Origin: CAYSWF01 sp964562905
GTDB taxonomy: Bacteria; Patescibacteriota; Andersenbacteria; UBA10190
Direction of reading: 5' to 3'
Assembly (NCBI GenBank): GCA_964562905.1
Contig: CAZLVG010000006.1
Location: 1-31,055, forward strand
Length of the DNA: 31,055 nucleotides
The notes below the pieces were generated by a model. That model made no database searches, was not told where the DNA came from, and saw only the letters and a list, made by a program, of their open reading frames with translations. Each line of letters opens with the position of its first letter. Position 1 is the first letter of the stretch. Below are positions 22,073-29,359 of this stretch, one piece after another. Position numbers and translations under genes: made by a program.

Positions 22073-23444
22073 TACTGCCCAGAAAGCGCAGGTCTTCAGG
22101 GTCCAGCTCGTCATACTTGCCGGACAGTATATCTTTAACGATCTGTACAGTTTCTTTCAGGGTCACGAAAGCGGCCGCGTGGCCGGTCTCTTCTTCGCTG
22201 ACAAACAGATCCTGGGTCATATAACTGATAATAAGCTGTGATCGCTTGTAGGTGCGTCTGTTGTCGGGGGAGAGCTCTGATTCTCCTACCAATGAGACAA
22301 TACGCTCCAAGGCGGCTGATTCTTCCAGTACTGACTTTGCCTCGCGGTAGGTATCGTAATGGTCATTCCCTACCAGCAAAGGCGTCAGAGCCGACGAAGT
22401 TGAGGCCAGAAGATCCATAGCCGGGAACCTGCCCGTCTGGTAAACTTCCCGGGACAGAATAATCATGGTGTCCATATAGGGGAAAGCAGAGCGCACGGCG
22501 CTGTCCGTCATGTCGTCAGAAGGAACGTACAGAGCCATAAATGAGGTAATGGTACCGCTGTCTGTTGAGGACAGTTTTTCCTGTAAAGTTCCCATTTCCG
22601 AAGGCAGGGTAGACTGATAACCGTCCTCTGATGGTATCATGTTCATTAACATGGAAAGCTCGTGTCCGGCCTGGGCAAAGCGGTAAATGTTGTCCATGAA
22701 GAAAAGTACGTTGCTGTGATGCTCGTCTCTGAAGTATTCAGCCAAAGCCGCTCCCGCGTAGCCTGTCTTCATTCGCACTGCCGGGTTTTCGCCCATTTGG
22801 CCCAGGATAAGGCTGGTAAAAGGCAAGACATTAGCCTTTTTGAAACTCTGGTACAGCTCCTGCGCCTCCCGTGAACGTTCACCTACGGCGCAAAAGACGG
22901 CTAAGGCGTTCTTTTGTTGTTTCTGAATCACCATCCTGTTGACCAGTTCAGTCAAGATGACTGTTTTGCCGATCCCGGCTCCTCCTATCAGGGCCGTCTT
23001 TCCTCCCATGGTCAGTGGGGCGAAGAAATCAATTGCCTTGATACCCGTTTCCATTATTGTTTTGGAGGGCGGGACAAGCCTTGATTTCTTGTCCTCTATG
23101 GCGAATAACGGTCGTCTAGGGACCCCAGTCAACGGCTTACCCAAGTCGTGCACGTCTCCAAAGATGTCAAATGCGCGGCCCAGCACGTCCGTTCCTACTG
23201 GAACCTGCAGCTGGTGGTTTGAATTGACCACTCCCATGCCGCGCTGGACCTTTTCTCCGCCTCGCAGCACTAGGCAGTAGTAAACTTGCGGTGACTTCGA
23301 CATGCCCACTTCCAGCCAAATCGAATGGTCGTGCGCGGTCTTTACCAGGTCGTGTAACACCGGCTGGTTCTCAAGCGAGAATTCCACTTGGGCTACTTGT
23401 CCCCTTATTCCTGTTATTCTGCCTGACACCTTCTGATTGACCAT
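21978..23444 (-). CDS. atpD: F1 ATPase beta subunit, divergent
   Basis: A 488-residue protein with the catalytic machinery of beta: Walker A GGAGIGKT, GERSREAQELY (catalytic Glu), LFFMDNIYRFAQAGHELSML (Walker B), and YVPSDDMTDSA. The DELSEED region reads GESELSPDN, so it keeps ELS but loses most acidic residues that push gamma. After ERLAKKH the C-terminus carries about 20 extra residues (RRHEPQQPTWQEKVSAAAA) encoded opposite the atpC tail. ATG 23442-23444 gives the normal N-terminus (MVNQKVSGRITGIRGQVAQV). A GTG at 23477 would add 11 residues and overlap atpG by 19 bp; no Shine-Dalgarno decides. It is the last gene of the minus-strand operon. Confidence 0.92.
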   Translation of the reverse strand: MVNQKVSGRITGIRGQVAQVEFSLENQPVLHDLVKTAHDHSIWLEVGMSKSPQVYYCLVLRGGEKVQRGMGVVNSNHQLQVPVGTDVLGRAFDIFGDVHDLGKPLTGVPRRPLFAIEDKKSRLVPPSKTIMETGIKAIDFFAPLTMGGKTALIGGAGIGKTVILTELVNRMVIQKQQKNALAVFCAVGERSREAQELYQSFKKANVLPFTSLILGQMGENPAVRMKTGYAGAALAEYFRDEHHSNVLFFMDNIYRFAQAGHELSMLMNMIPSEDGYQSTLPSEMGTLQEKLSSTDSGTITSFMALYVPSDDMTDSAVRSAFPYMDTMIILSREVYQTGRFPAMDLLASTSSALTPLLVGNDHYDTYREAKSVLEESAALERIVSLVGESELSPDNRRTYKRSQLIISYMTQDLFVSEEETGHAAAFVTLKETVQIVKDILSGKYDELDPEDLRFLGSIRNLEERLAKKHRRHEPQQPTWQEKVSAAAA

Positions 23445-23458
23445 GCCGCTGTTTTTAA

Positions 23459-24337
23459 TTAGCGAGATAAACTCCACAGGCTCATGCCGGTCAGAGCCTG
23501 TCTTTGCTTGCTGTTCTTGCGGTCTTTAATAACGCGTCGTTCTTTAACCATCAAGTGCGCCAGTTCCTTATCAATATTACTGGATGCTTGTTCCATGGCC
23601 GTAATCCTTGATCCCAGGTGTGCTAGTTGAGATTCGTCCACTGCGCGCCTGAATAAATTAGCAAATACTTCCCTGTCAAAAAAGTCTACCACTTGCTCCA
23701 GAGACGGTTCAAACAAGAAATACTCCGGTTTTGCCTGTTTCTCCTGTTGGCCCTCTTTCCAGAGTGTCTCCTGGTACAATCGCGTGGCAGCCGGCTGCTG
23801 GTTGACCAGATTTACAAACCTACCGTAGTAGATAGTTACTTTGTCGTACTGCAGCAGGTGATTGACGATAGGACGTAGCTGGAGGGGCGCAGCAGCACTT
23901 GAACGAGGCATTTTAAAATATTTTATCCGCCGGCCTGACGAGAGGCGAGACAGCAAGTTGCGTGCGGCGCTGCCCACCACTACGGCATCTGACGGCTGGT
24001 CTTGCGCTTGGATATTCTCTGCGAACATATCCACGACTTTTCGCGTTATGGTCCCCGATAACCGTTTCTGGGTGGAGAGTAACACCGTGACAGAACTTTC
24101 CCCAGAACCTTTCTTTTTCTTGTGCCGTTGGCGCAATTGTTTGGCCACTTCCCGCTGGCGGGAAGCCCTGACTCTGGCAAAGACCTCTGCCAGGCCGTCC
24201 AGGAACAGTCGGGCGGCCAGTACGTCATTCCTGACCCGTTTAATTCGCATAACAGCAATTTCCTCGTAGGCCGTTACGAGAGATTTTAGTCCGGCTGCCG
24301 TTGCTATTTCGTCGGCAAGACTGTTTCTGACTGGCAT
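23459..24337 (-). CDS. atpG: F1 ATPase gamma subunit, divergent
   Basis: A 292-residue protein, the usual length. The C-terminal helix has the family pattern (SQLAHLGSRITAMEQASSNI, compare SExxARMxAMxxAxxNA) and the Rossmann-like middle has VVVGSAARNLLSRL. The N-terminal helix (LKSLVTAYEEIAVMRIKRVR) keeps the pattern T-x-A-x-x-x-(V/I)A but is far from consensus. A basic insertion (KQLRQRHKKKKGSG) occurs near residues 66-80. Gamma is the rotating shaft linking catalysis to the membrane ring. Here its foot would need some ring, which is not encoded in the window. It overlaps the end of atpA by 34 bp. Confidence 0.85.
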   Translation of the reverse strand: MPVRNSLADEIATAAGLKSLVTAYEEIAVMRIKRVRNDVLAARLFLDGLAEVFARVRASRQREVAKQLRQRHKKKKGSGESSVTVLLSTQKRLSGTITRKVVDMFAENIQAQDQPSDAVVVGSAARNLLSRLSSGRRIKYFKMPRSSAAAPLQLRPIVNHLLQYDKVTIYYGRFVNLVNQQPAATRLYQETLWKEGQQEKQAKPEYFLFEPSLEQVVDFFDREVFANLFRRAVDESQLAHLGSRITAMEQASSNIDKELAHLMVKERRVIKDRKNSKQRQALTGMSLWSLSR

Positions 24338-25848
24338 ATGTTCTTTAGATAAGATTTGTTCTCTTCCAGCCTCTGGTAAAAATCACGTAATTCTTCAGCC
24401 TCGGTGAGATCACGCAGGACCGCTTTTAATTCTTTGTTGTTAATCAGTTGCGCTGCCAGGCGGTCCCGCCACTGGCCGGCTGCTTCGTCCTCCTGGCCGT
24501 GCAGCCATCCGTTAAGTATCATTCCTGCCAGTGTCAGTTGTGCGGGAAGAGGCACGGACAAATAAGGGGGCTGGGAGAAGAAATTAACCATTTTGTTACC
24601 CTTGTCCAGCACCTGTCTCATGTCTTCGGACAGTTCCGCGCCGAAGTGAGTATAAGCCTGGGCCTTGCCGTGGCTAGTTAGAAGGTCGGATATCTCACGG
24701 TAAATTTTCTTGGCCAAGTGTCCGCGTGTCTGGTGTCCTACCCGAGTTACAGACAGGGCGTAGTCTACGGCCGGTCTTCTTCCTTTGTTGAATATTCTGG
24801 TATCAAACAGCATGTGGCCGTCCGTAATGCTGATTAGGTTTGACACTATATAGCCCGCCAGGTCGTTATTGACCGTTTCGCCGACGGGCAAGCACGTTAT
24901 AGATACTTCCTTTTTGCTGTCCGGCAAGCTGAATTTGCCCGCTCGTTCTAACAGCCGGGCGTGCACGTGGAATATGTCGCCGGGATAAGATTCTCGGCCG
25001 GGAAAACGCCGTGCCAGGAGAGAAAGTTCCCGGTAGTACTTAGCGTGAGTTGTCATGTCGTCTAGTACTAGCAACACATTATGACCTTGATCCCGGTAGT
25101 ATTCAGCTATAGTCATGGCCGTCATGGGGGTTAAGGTTACCAGGCTGGCGACATCGTCAGCCTTGGAAGCAACCACTATCACGTTGTTGTTAACGTTATA
25201 CTGGCGGATAAATTCATAGGTTTCCAGTATCAGCCGCCAGGGTTTTCCAATGGCCGCGTATACAACAATATTATGCTTGTTTTCGGCGTATGATTTCAAA
25301 GCTGCCAAAGTAAACAGCGTCTTGCCCGTTTTCTGGTCGCCCAAGACAGTTTCTCTTTGCCCTTCCGCAATTGGCAACAGCAGGTCGACGATAGCGGTCC
25401 CCGTTACCAGCTGCCGGGTGATCTTTCTTCGCCTGCCTATCATTAATGGTTTTTGATCCAGCTGACGCTTCTCGCCGCTCTCCTTATTGGTGGTGTTCTC
25501 CGTTATTAGCCTAGTTCCCAGCGGATCCATTATCTGCCCCCGCGCTTGATCTCCAATCTCTATGTCGAGAGGCTGTCCCGTGCGCGCTATCTCGCTGCCG
25601 GTTTTCACGGGCTTGTTATCCAGTAGGAGAATTTCTATTCTCCTTTCTGTCAGTGCCGTTACCTGCCCTGCTTGGTTATTTTCAAACAAAACTACCTCTC
25701 CTAATCTGGCTCCAGGCAGGCCCTGGGCTGATACCAGGGGGGTACGCACCTCTTTTACTACGCCGTATTCACCCAGCCGCCTTCTTGCTTCAGAAAATTT
25801 TTCCCGCGTTCTCATAACTCCTTGTGCCAACTGCCTGCCGCCATTCAT
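24304..25848 (-). CDS. atpA: F1 ATPase alpha subunit
   Basis: A 514-residue protein with alpha signatures: LGDQKTGKTLFTLAA (P-loop; usual GDRQTGKT), LVLDDMTTHAKYYRELSLLA, RRFPGRESYPGDIFHVHARL and FNKGRRPAVDYALSVTRVGH. The Arg in SVTRVG is the arginine finger reaching the beta active site, so it is intact. The next residues, HQTRG, replace the usual GAAQ. Its N-terminal helix (MNGGRQLAQGVMRTREKFSE) would contact delta. ATG 25846-25848 is chosen because GGAG lies eight bases before it; an upstream ATG at 25866 and an inner one at 25815 are less well placed. It overlaps atpH by 59 bp. Confidence 0.93.
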   Translation of the reverse strand: MNGGRQLAQGVMRTREKFSEARRRLGEYGVVKEVRTPLVSAQGLPGARLGEVVLFENNQAGQVTALTERRIEILLLDNKPVKTGSEIARTGQPLDIEIGDQARGQIMDPLGTRLITENTTNKESGEKRQLDQKPLMIGRRRKITRQLVTGTAIVDLLLPIAEGQRETVLGDQKTGKTLFTLAALKSYAENKHNIVVYAAIGKPWRLILETYEFIRQYNVNNNVIVVASKADDVASLVTLTPMTAMTIAEYYRDQGHNVLLVLDDMTTHAKYYRELSLLARRFPGRESYPGDIFHVHARLLERAGKFSLPDSKKEVSITCLPVGETVNNDLAGYIVSNLISITDGHMLFDTRIFNKGRRPAVDYALSVTRVGHQTRGHLAKKIYREISDLLTSHGKAQAYTHFGAELSEDMRQVLDKGNKMVNFFSQPPYLSVPLPAQLTLAGMILNGWLHGQEDEAAGQWRDRLAAQLINNKELKAVLRDLTEAEELRDFYQRLEENKSYLKNICQSETVLPTK

Positions 25849-26296
25849 TTTGCAGGCTCCTGTCAAATAACTGGCCCTTCCAGGCTATAATAACCCCGCC
25901 CATAATAGTGGGATCAGTCTTTAGCTTCAGCTTAGCGGCGTTAAATCCAGCGTTGTAAAAAATTTCCTGGACCTGTTTCACAAACGATCGGCTGGGAGTG
26001 AAAGAAAGGGTAATTGTTAGCTGCGGCAGTTGACCAATATGTTTTTTCCATTTTGCCAATAATTCACCTGCCGCTTCAATGTTTCTGGCGTTATTTCTGT
26101 TTAATAGAGCCATAAATTTGTCATACTCACCGGGCGCCAACTCTTCTCCCAGAATGGTCGTCAGCCCTTTGTCTGTTCCGTACAAGCTGTGATGTGCGCG
26201 CTGGATGCGGTTTTCCATCGCTTGAGCCTCATAGGCAGTGATCACCCCGCTTGTCAGCAGGTTCATATCCGCCTCTTGGTACTTGTTGCCGGACAT
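25790..26296 (-). CDS. atpH: F-ATPase delta subunit
   Basis: A 168-residue protein, the normal size. The C-terminal motif DPTIMGGVIIAWKGQLFDRS is the signature of delta (usual DPxLIGGxxxxxGxxxxDxS). The N-terminal half is helical (LTSGVITAYEAQAMENRIQR). Delta clamps the stator b subunits to the top of F1. It starts 3 bp after the stop of atpF and overlaps atpA, so the operon is tightly packed. The N-terminal half diverges from typical delta, but position and the C-terminal motif make the call secure. Confidence 0.85.
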   Translation of the reverse strand: MSGNKYQEADMNLLTSGVITAYEAQAMENRIQRAHHSLYGTDKGLTTILGEELAPGEYDKFMALLNRNNARNIEAAGELLAKWKKHIGQLPQLTITLSFTPSRSFVKQVQEIFYNAGFNAAKLKLKTDPTIMGGVIIAWKGQLFDRSLQNEWRQAVGTRSYENAGKIF

Positions 26297-26299
26297 AAA

Positions 26300-26986
26300 T
26301 TAATCGCGTTGAAGTATGTCACCCTCTGCTAATTGCTGGAGCGCTCTTTTTGCCAATTTCTCGTGCTCCTGGAGGGGTATGGCCTCTCCTACTATTCTCT
26401 CCACCATTGCCGGAATGTTTTTTCCTAGTTTACTCTCCCATTTTCGCAACAATTCCTGTTTTTCTCTGTCCAGGTTATCGCGCATTTTTAGCCTCTCCTC
26501 CTTAACGGCTTCGCGTAATTCATCGTTGAGCGTCCTACTCTGCTCTGAAAGGTCCTCACCCAGTTTTTTGACGTGGTCTGTTAGTTGCTGGCTTACTTTA
26601 TCTGCTTGCCTTTTCGCGTCGTTTTTCAAGTTTTGCAGCAAGTAGGCCGCGTTTTTGTCTTGCTCGTCCAACATGTTCCGCAGGCGCTGCTGGCTTTCTT
26701 TTGATATTTTCTCCGCGGAGTGCTGGAATGTTTCTGCCAGGCTGTTTCTAAAATCCTGGTAGAACTGCCGGGTGTTTTCAATCATGCCCCTTGCCTGCTC
26801 TTCGGCTTCAGCTAACATTTTTTCCGCCTCCATTCTGGCTCTAGCAAAAACTCTTTCTATTTGTTTCTGCCCCGCCTTTTTGCTTCTTGTAGTTATTACT
26901 TTCATTACCGCTGCTCCTCCCGCAGCCGCGACGGCAACAACCGCGAGGTAATAAGCCAGAAAAGCTAGCTCTGTCAGTGGTGCCAT
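26300..26986 (-). CDS. atpF: F-ATPase b subunit, elongated
   Basis: A 228-residue protein with one N-terminal membrane helix (about 6-30; LAFLAYYLAVVAVAAAGGAA), a very long charged coiled coil (about 35-195; RARMEAEKMLAEAEEQARGM, EERLKMRDNLDREKQELLRK) and the end MVERIVGEAIPLQEHEKLAK, which matches the C-terminal pattern of b subunits. Typical b is about 155-170 residues, so this stalk is some 60 residues longer. b is the stator linking the membrane part to F1. ATG 26984-26986 is chosen over 27058 because an extended -10 lies 6 nt upstream and the membrane helix then begins as expected. Confidence 0.85.
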   Translation of the reverse strand: MAPLTELAFLAYYLAVVAVAAAGGAAVMKVITTRSKKAGQKQIERVFARARMEAEKMLAEAEEQARGMIENTRQFYQDFRNSLAETFQHSAEKISKESQQRLRNMLDEQDKNAAYLLQNLKNDAKRQADKVSQQLTDHVKKLGEDLSEQSRTLNDELREAVKEERLKMRDNLDREKQELLRKWESKLGKNIPAMVERIVGEAIPLQEHEKLAKRALQQLAEGDILQRD

Positions 26987-26992
26987 GTCGGC

Positions 26993-27001
26993 ATTATACC
27001 A
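26993..27001 (-). promoter_or_regulatory. Extended -10 promoter of the atp operon, leaderless
   Basis: On the minus strand TGG-TATAAT (hexamer 26993-26998) is followed by six bases and the ATG of atpF, so transcription would begin at the A of the start codon. No -35 resemblance (AAAAGG at 17 bp), as is allowed for extended -10 promoters. Confidence 0.6.
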
Positions 27002-27058
27002 CATGCCGCGCGGCCCCTTTTCTGCCCTTCTCTCGTCCACTTCTCCCTTTAGAGACAT

Positions 27059-27627
27059 CTATAAGGGGTAGCATTGCCATGCTGCTACACTTATGGCGGG
27101 CCCTTATCGCGGCCCCGCGCCCCCTTGGCCGAAGCTTTAAGGGGACACGGCGCGGCCGGTGCACGGCCGGCCGTCCTGCCGGCCACGGCCTTCGGCGAAG
27201 GCCGGACTCCCACCCAGCGCCGCCCGTTTATTTTGAAGAGCGGCATGGCATAAGGTGATAGCTATACATCTACCGTGATAGCTCCGTTTTTATTCCCTGT
27301 GACGGAGGAACCTCGTCTTACGTTTCTCCCTTTGGCGGGAAAGGTTGGAAAGAGGCGAACAAAGAACCTGGAATCTGCCTGTCTGTGCGGCCTGCCTGGC
27401 GCGCTCGCAGTGCGGACTAGCCCAGGCCTATACCTCCTTCTTGTCTGTCATAGCGAGCGGTTGCCAGCGGAGTCCCGACGCCCGCGAGCGACGGGGCGAA
27501 GCGAAGCCCCGAAGTATAAATACGCGGTTTAACTTCGGGGCAGGCAATCCCGATGCAAGCCAAATCCCCGCGCTACCTAAGAGCGAAGCGAAGTAATTCC
27601 AGCGCAGCCACGCGAGGTTGTTGCGCC
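27059..27627. other. Intergenic region between atpF and the c-like gene; GC-rich palindromes and repeat copy A
   Basis: No a-subunit or c-subunit gene, and no credible gene at all, occurs here. 27120-27203 is very GC-rich with overlapping palindromes, for example GGCCTTC-GGC-GAAGGCC (27187-27203). 27440-27610 holds a dispersed repeat with CCCGCGAGCGACGGGGCGAA at its core (27481-27509 shares 29 identical bases with 29104-29132). Downstream it has CGGTTTAACTTCGGGGCAGG, which resembles the sequence at about 28992. Any promoter upstream of the atpF box would have to cross this. Confidence 0.5.
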
Positions 27628-28434
27628 TTAACCTGCCAGAATAACAAATGCCGCCGCTAATCCTGCTGCCGTGAACACCACTGTTAAAAAAACATTAAAA
27701 GTTATAGCCAGAAGGATAGAACGCCTGGCCAGGGGATTTCGTCCTATCGCCATTACCCCGTTGGCTGCTGACCGGCCGAAGAGTACAAATCCCAGTAATA
27801 CGGACACTAACGCCACAATACCGGCAATCACATATCTTGAGAGTTTGTTCGGCTGGGATATAACAGCCGCCGCTCCAGTAACCAGCAAGTCCTGTACCTG
27901 TTCAGATATGGATTTATTCTGCAGTTCTCTGCCGTCCAGCAGAGTGGCAAAATGAATGTCCAGGGCTACCGGGATTTGTCCTACCTCGCCGGAGTTTTTC
28001 GCACCGTACCCTTCAAGTGCCTTGCCTAACACGATGCCAGGCTGCGTGGCCAGCATGCCCGTTCCCGGTTTCTCGGAGCTGGTGACGAACTGTCCCGGTT
28101 CAATAGCGCCGTTCGCGGTGCTGACGTTAACATGCACCCTGCCTTGCGTGACTACGGGATAAGTATTTTGGCTGCCCACCACGTTCAAGGCCACTGCCGG
28201 CTGCAGGTTTACTACACCCCACAACTGACTGTCATACGGCTTTGTACTTCGCCTGTACGTGCTGCCTTCTAACACGACAATGTCACCGTCTCGCACTTCA
28301 CTGCTATCAATCCTGACGTATTCCGCTACTCCTTCCAGTAACCCTTGGTTTTGCGCCAGTGCTGTTGGAGACAGTAATACAAGCAGTGCAATACAGATAA
28401 AACCTAAGCTATCTCTTATGCGATTCGTGCGCAT
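27628..28434 (-). CDS. Secreted ectodomain with C-terminal c-subunit-like membrane hairpin
   Basis: A 268-residue protein. Signal peptide 1-27 (cut after TALA). Residues about 35-165 resemble the Peptidase_G2-like beta domain of surface and tail proteins: DGDIVVLEGSTYRRSTKPYD, VTQGRVHVNVSTANGAIEPG, then GTGMLATQPGIVLGKALEGY. The C-terminus is a two-helix hairpin: helix 201-219, polar turn GRNPLARRS (231-239), helix 240-266. The turn is like the R-(Q/N)-P loop of F-ATPase c subunits, and helix 2 aligns with c helix 2. The ion-binding carboxylate, expected 18 residues after the Pro, is Val252, and residues 201-268 contain no Asp or Glu, so it cannot carry protons like c. It is the next minus-strand gene upstream of the atp operon. 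It is leaderless, with TATTAT 6 nt before ATG. Confidence 0.7.
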   Translation of the reverse strand: MRTNRIRDSLGFICIALLVLLSPTALAQNQGLLEGVAEYVRIDSSEVRDGDIVVLEGSTYRRSTKPYDSQLWGVVNLQPAVALNVVGSQNTYPVVTQGRVHVNVSTANGAIEPGQFVTSSEKPGTGMLATQPGIVLGKALEGYGAKNSGEVGQIPVALDIHFATLLDGRELQNKSISEQVQDLLVTGAAAVISQPNKLSRYVIAGIVALVSVLLGFVLFGRSAANGVMAIGRNPLARRSILLAITFNVFLTVVFTAAGLAAAFVILAG

Positions 28435-29298
28435 ATTTTAATAATACATCACTCCTAGGCTGAACTCACGGGAAAGTTAACCCCTGGTTTGTTCCTGGTG
28501 GACTGTGGCTAAAAAAGAAGAGAACAAAAGACCACAGAAAACGTAAAAGTCGGGTTCTCTCATCCTGTGTATCCCTGCCTCTTGAGAAAGCGCAACTTAC
28601 ACCCACGTGAAATAACCCACTGCTGCAACCGTGAACACGCACACAATAATTGTTCGCAACTCCGGCAAATTAATACCTTATGAAACACTGAATTTTTTTG
28701 TACGACCGAACACCTTAACTATTATTTAGCTTTACACAGCAGTGTAAGTAAGTTGTCTGTACCACAAATCAGTGATGTGTAACATGTGTTCAATCCATGC
28801 TCGCTGTCTCGTGATAATACGCGTTGTTTTTAGAAATGATCAGCATTAGCAGTGAGGCTTACTTACCGCGGTTATAAAGACTGGTTTATTCTCTTCAATC
28901 TTGAATTACTTGCGTTTTCCCATAAAGGTGCACTTTTTAGAGCTAAAAAGCCTGTGTTGTAGCGAAGAGTGAAGTTACAAAGTACAAACTGCGGTTTAGC
29001 TTCAGAGTGGGCAATTCCAGCCAAAACCTGTACATCGTTGCGAACGAGGAAGCAATCCCGCCGCAAATAAAATCTTTGTGTCGTTACGAGCGGAGCCTCG
29101 CTGCCCGCGAGCGACGGGGCGAAGCGAAGCCCGGCCGCGCGCAATGCGCAGGTGGACAACACCCATGCAGGCGCGCGTAGCCGCGCAAAATTACTTAAGT
29201 TTGAAAGTTTCGCGATGACAGCAGTTATAGGTGTGATTTTACTCACATAGTTATCCACATTTTTCCTCTTGGCTGACAGGACGTAGTCCTAGATGTGT
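28435..29298. other. Long divergent intergenic region with repeat copy B
   Basis: TATTAT on the minus strand (plus 28441-28446) lies 6 nt before the c-like gene. 28450-28950 shows no gene; a short hairpin CTTACAC-type occurs near 28731-28750. 28960-29220 carries the second copy of the repeat at 27440-27610, including the identical 29-bp core at 29104-29132. TTATCCACA at 29251-29259 is a perfect DnaA-box sequence, but I see only one. Confidence 0.5.
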
Positions 29299-29306
29299 GT
29301 TATAAT
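29298..29306 (+). promoter_or_regulatory. Extended -10 promoter of the HTH-surface protein gene
   Basis: TGT-TATAAT (hexamer 29301-29306). No well-spaced -35 (CTGACA at 29273-29278 is 22 bp away). The leader to ATG 29360 is about 47 nt and holds CCAGG as a weak ribosome site. A perfect DnaA-box sequence lies 42 bp upstream. Confidence 0.55.
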
Positions 29307-29359
29307 TAAGGTACAAAACCTAGGCACACCTATATTTTTTAAGTTTTGCCCAGGTAATT

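Noticed and set aside
27275..27596. Two overlapping plus-strand open frames of about 80 codons
   Set aside because: They lie in repeat copy A and GC-rich palindromes, and the translated sequence looks random.
28872..29258. A 128-codon minus-strand open frame
   Set aside because: It is made largely of the dispersed repeat copy B and has no protein-like composition or ribosome site.
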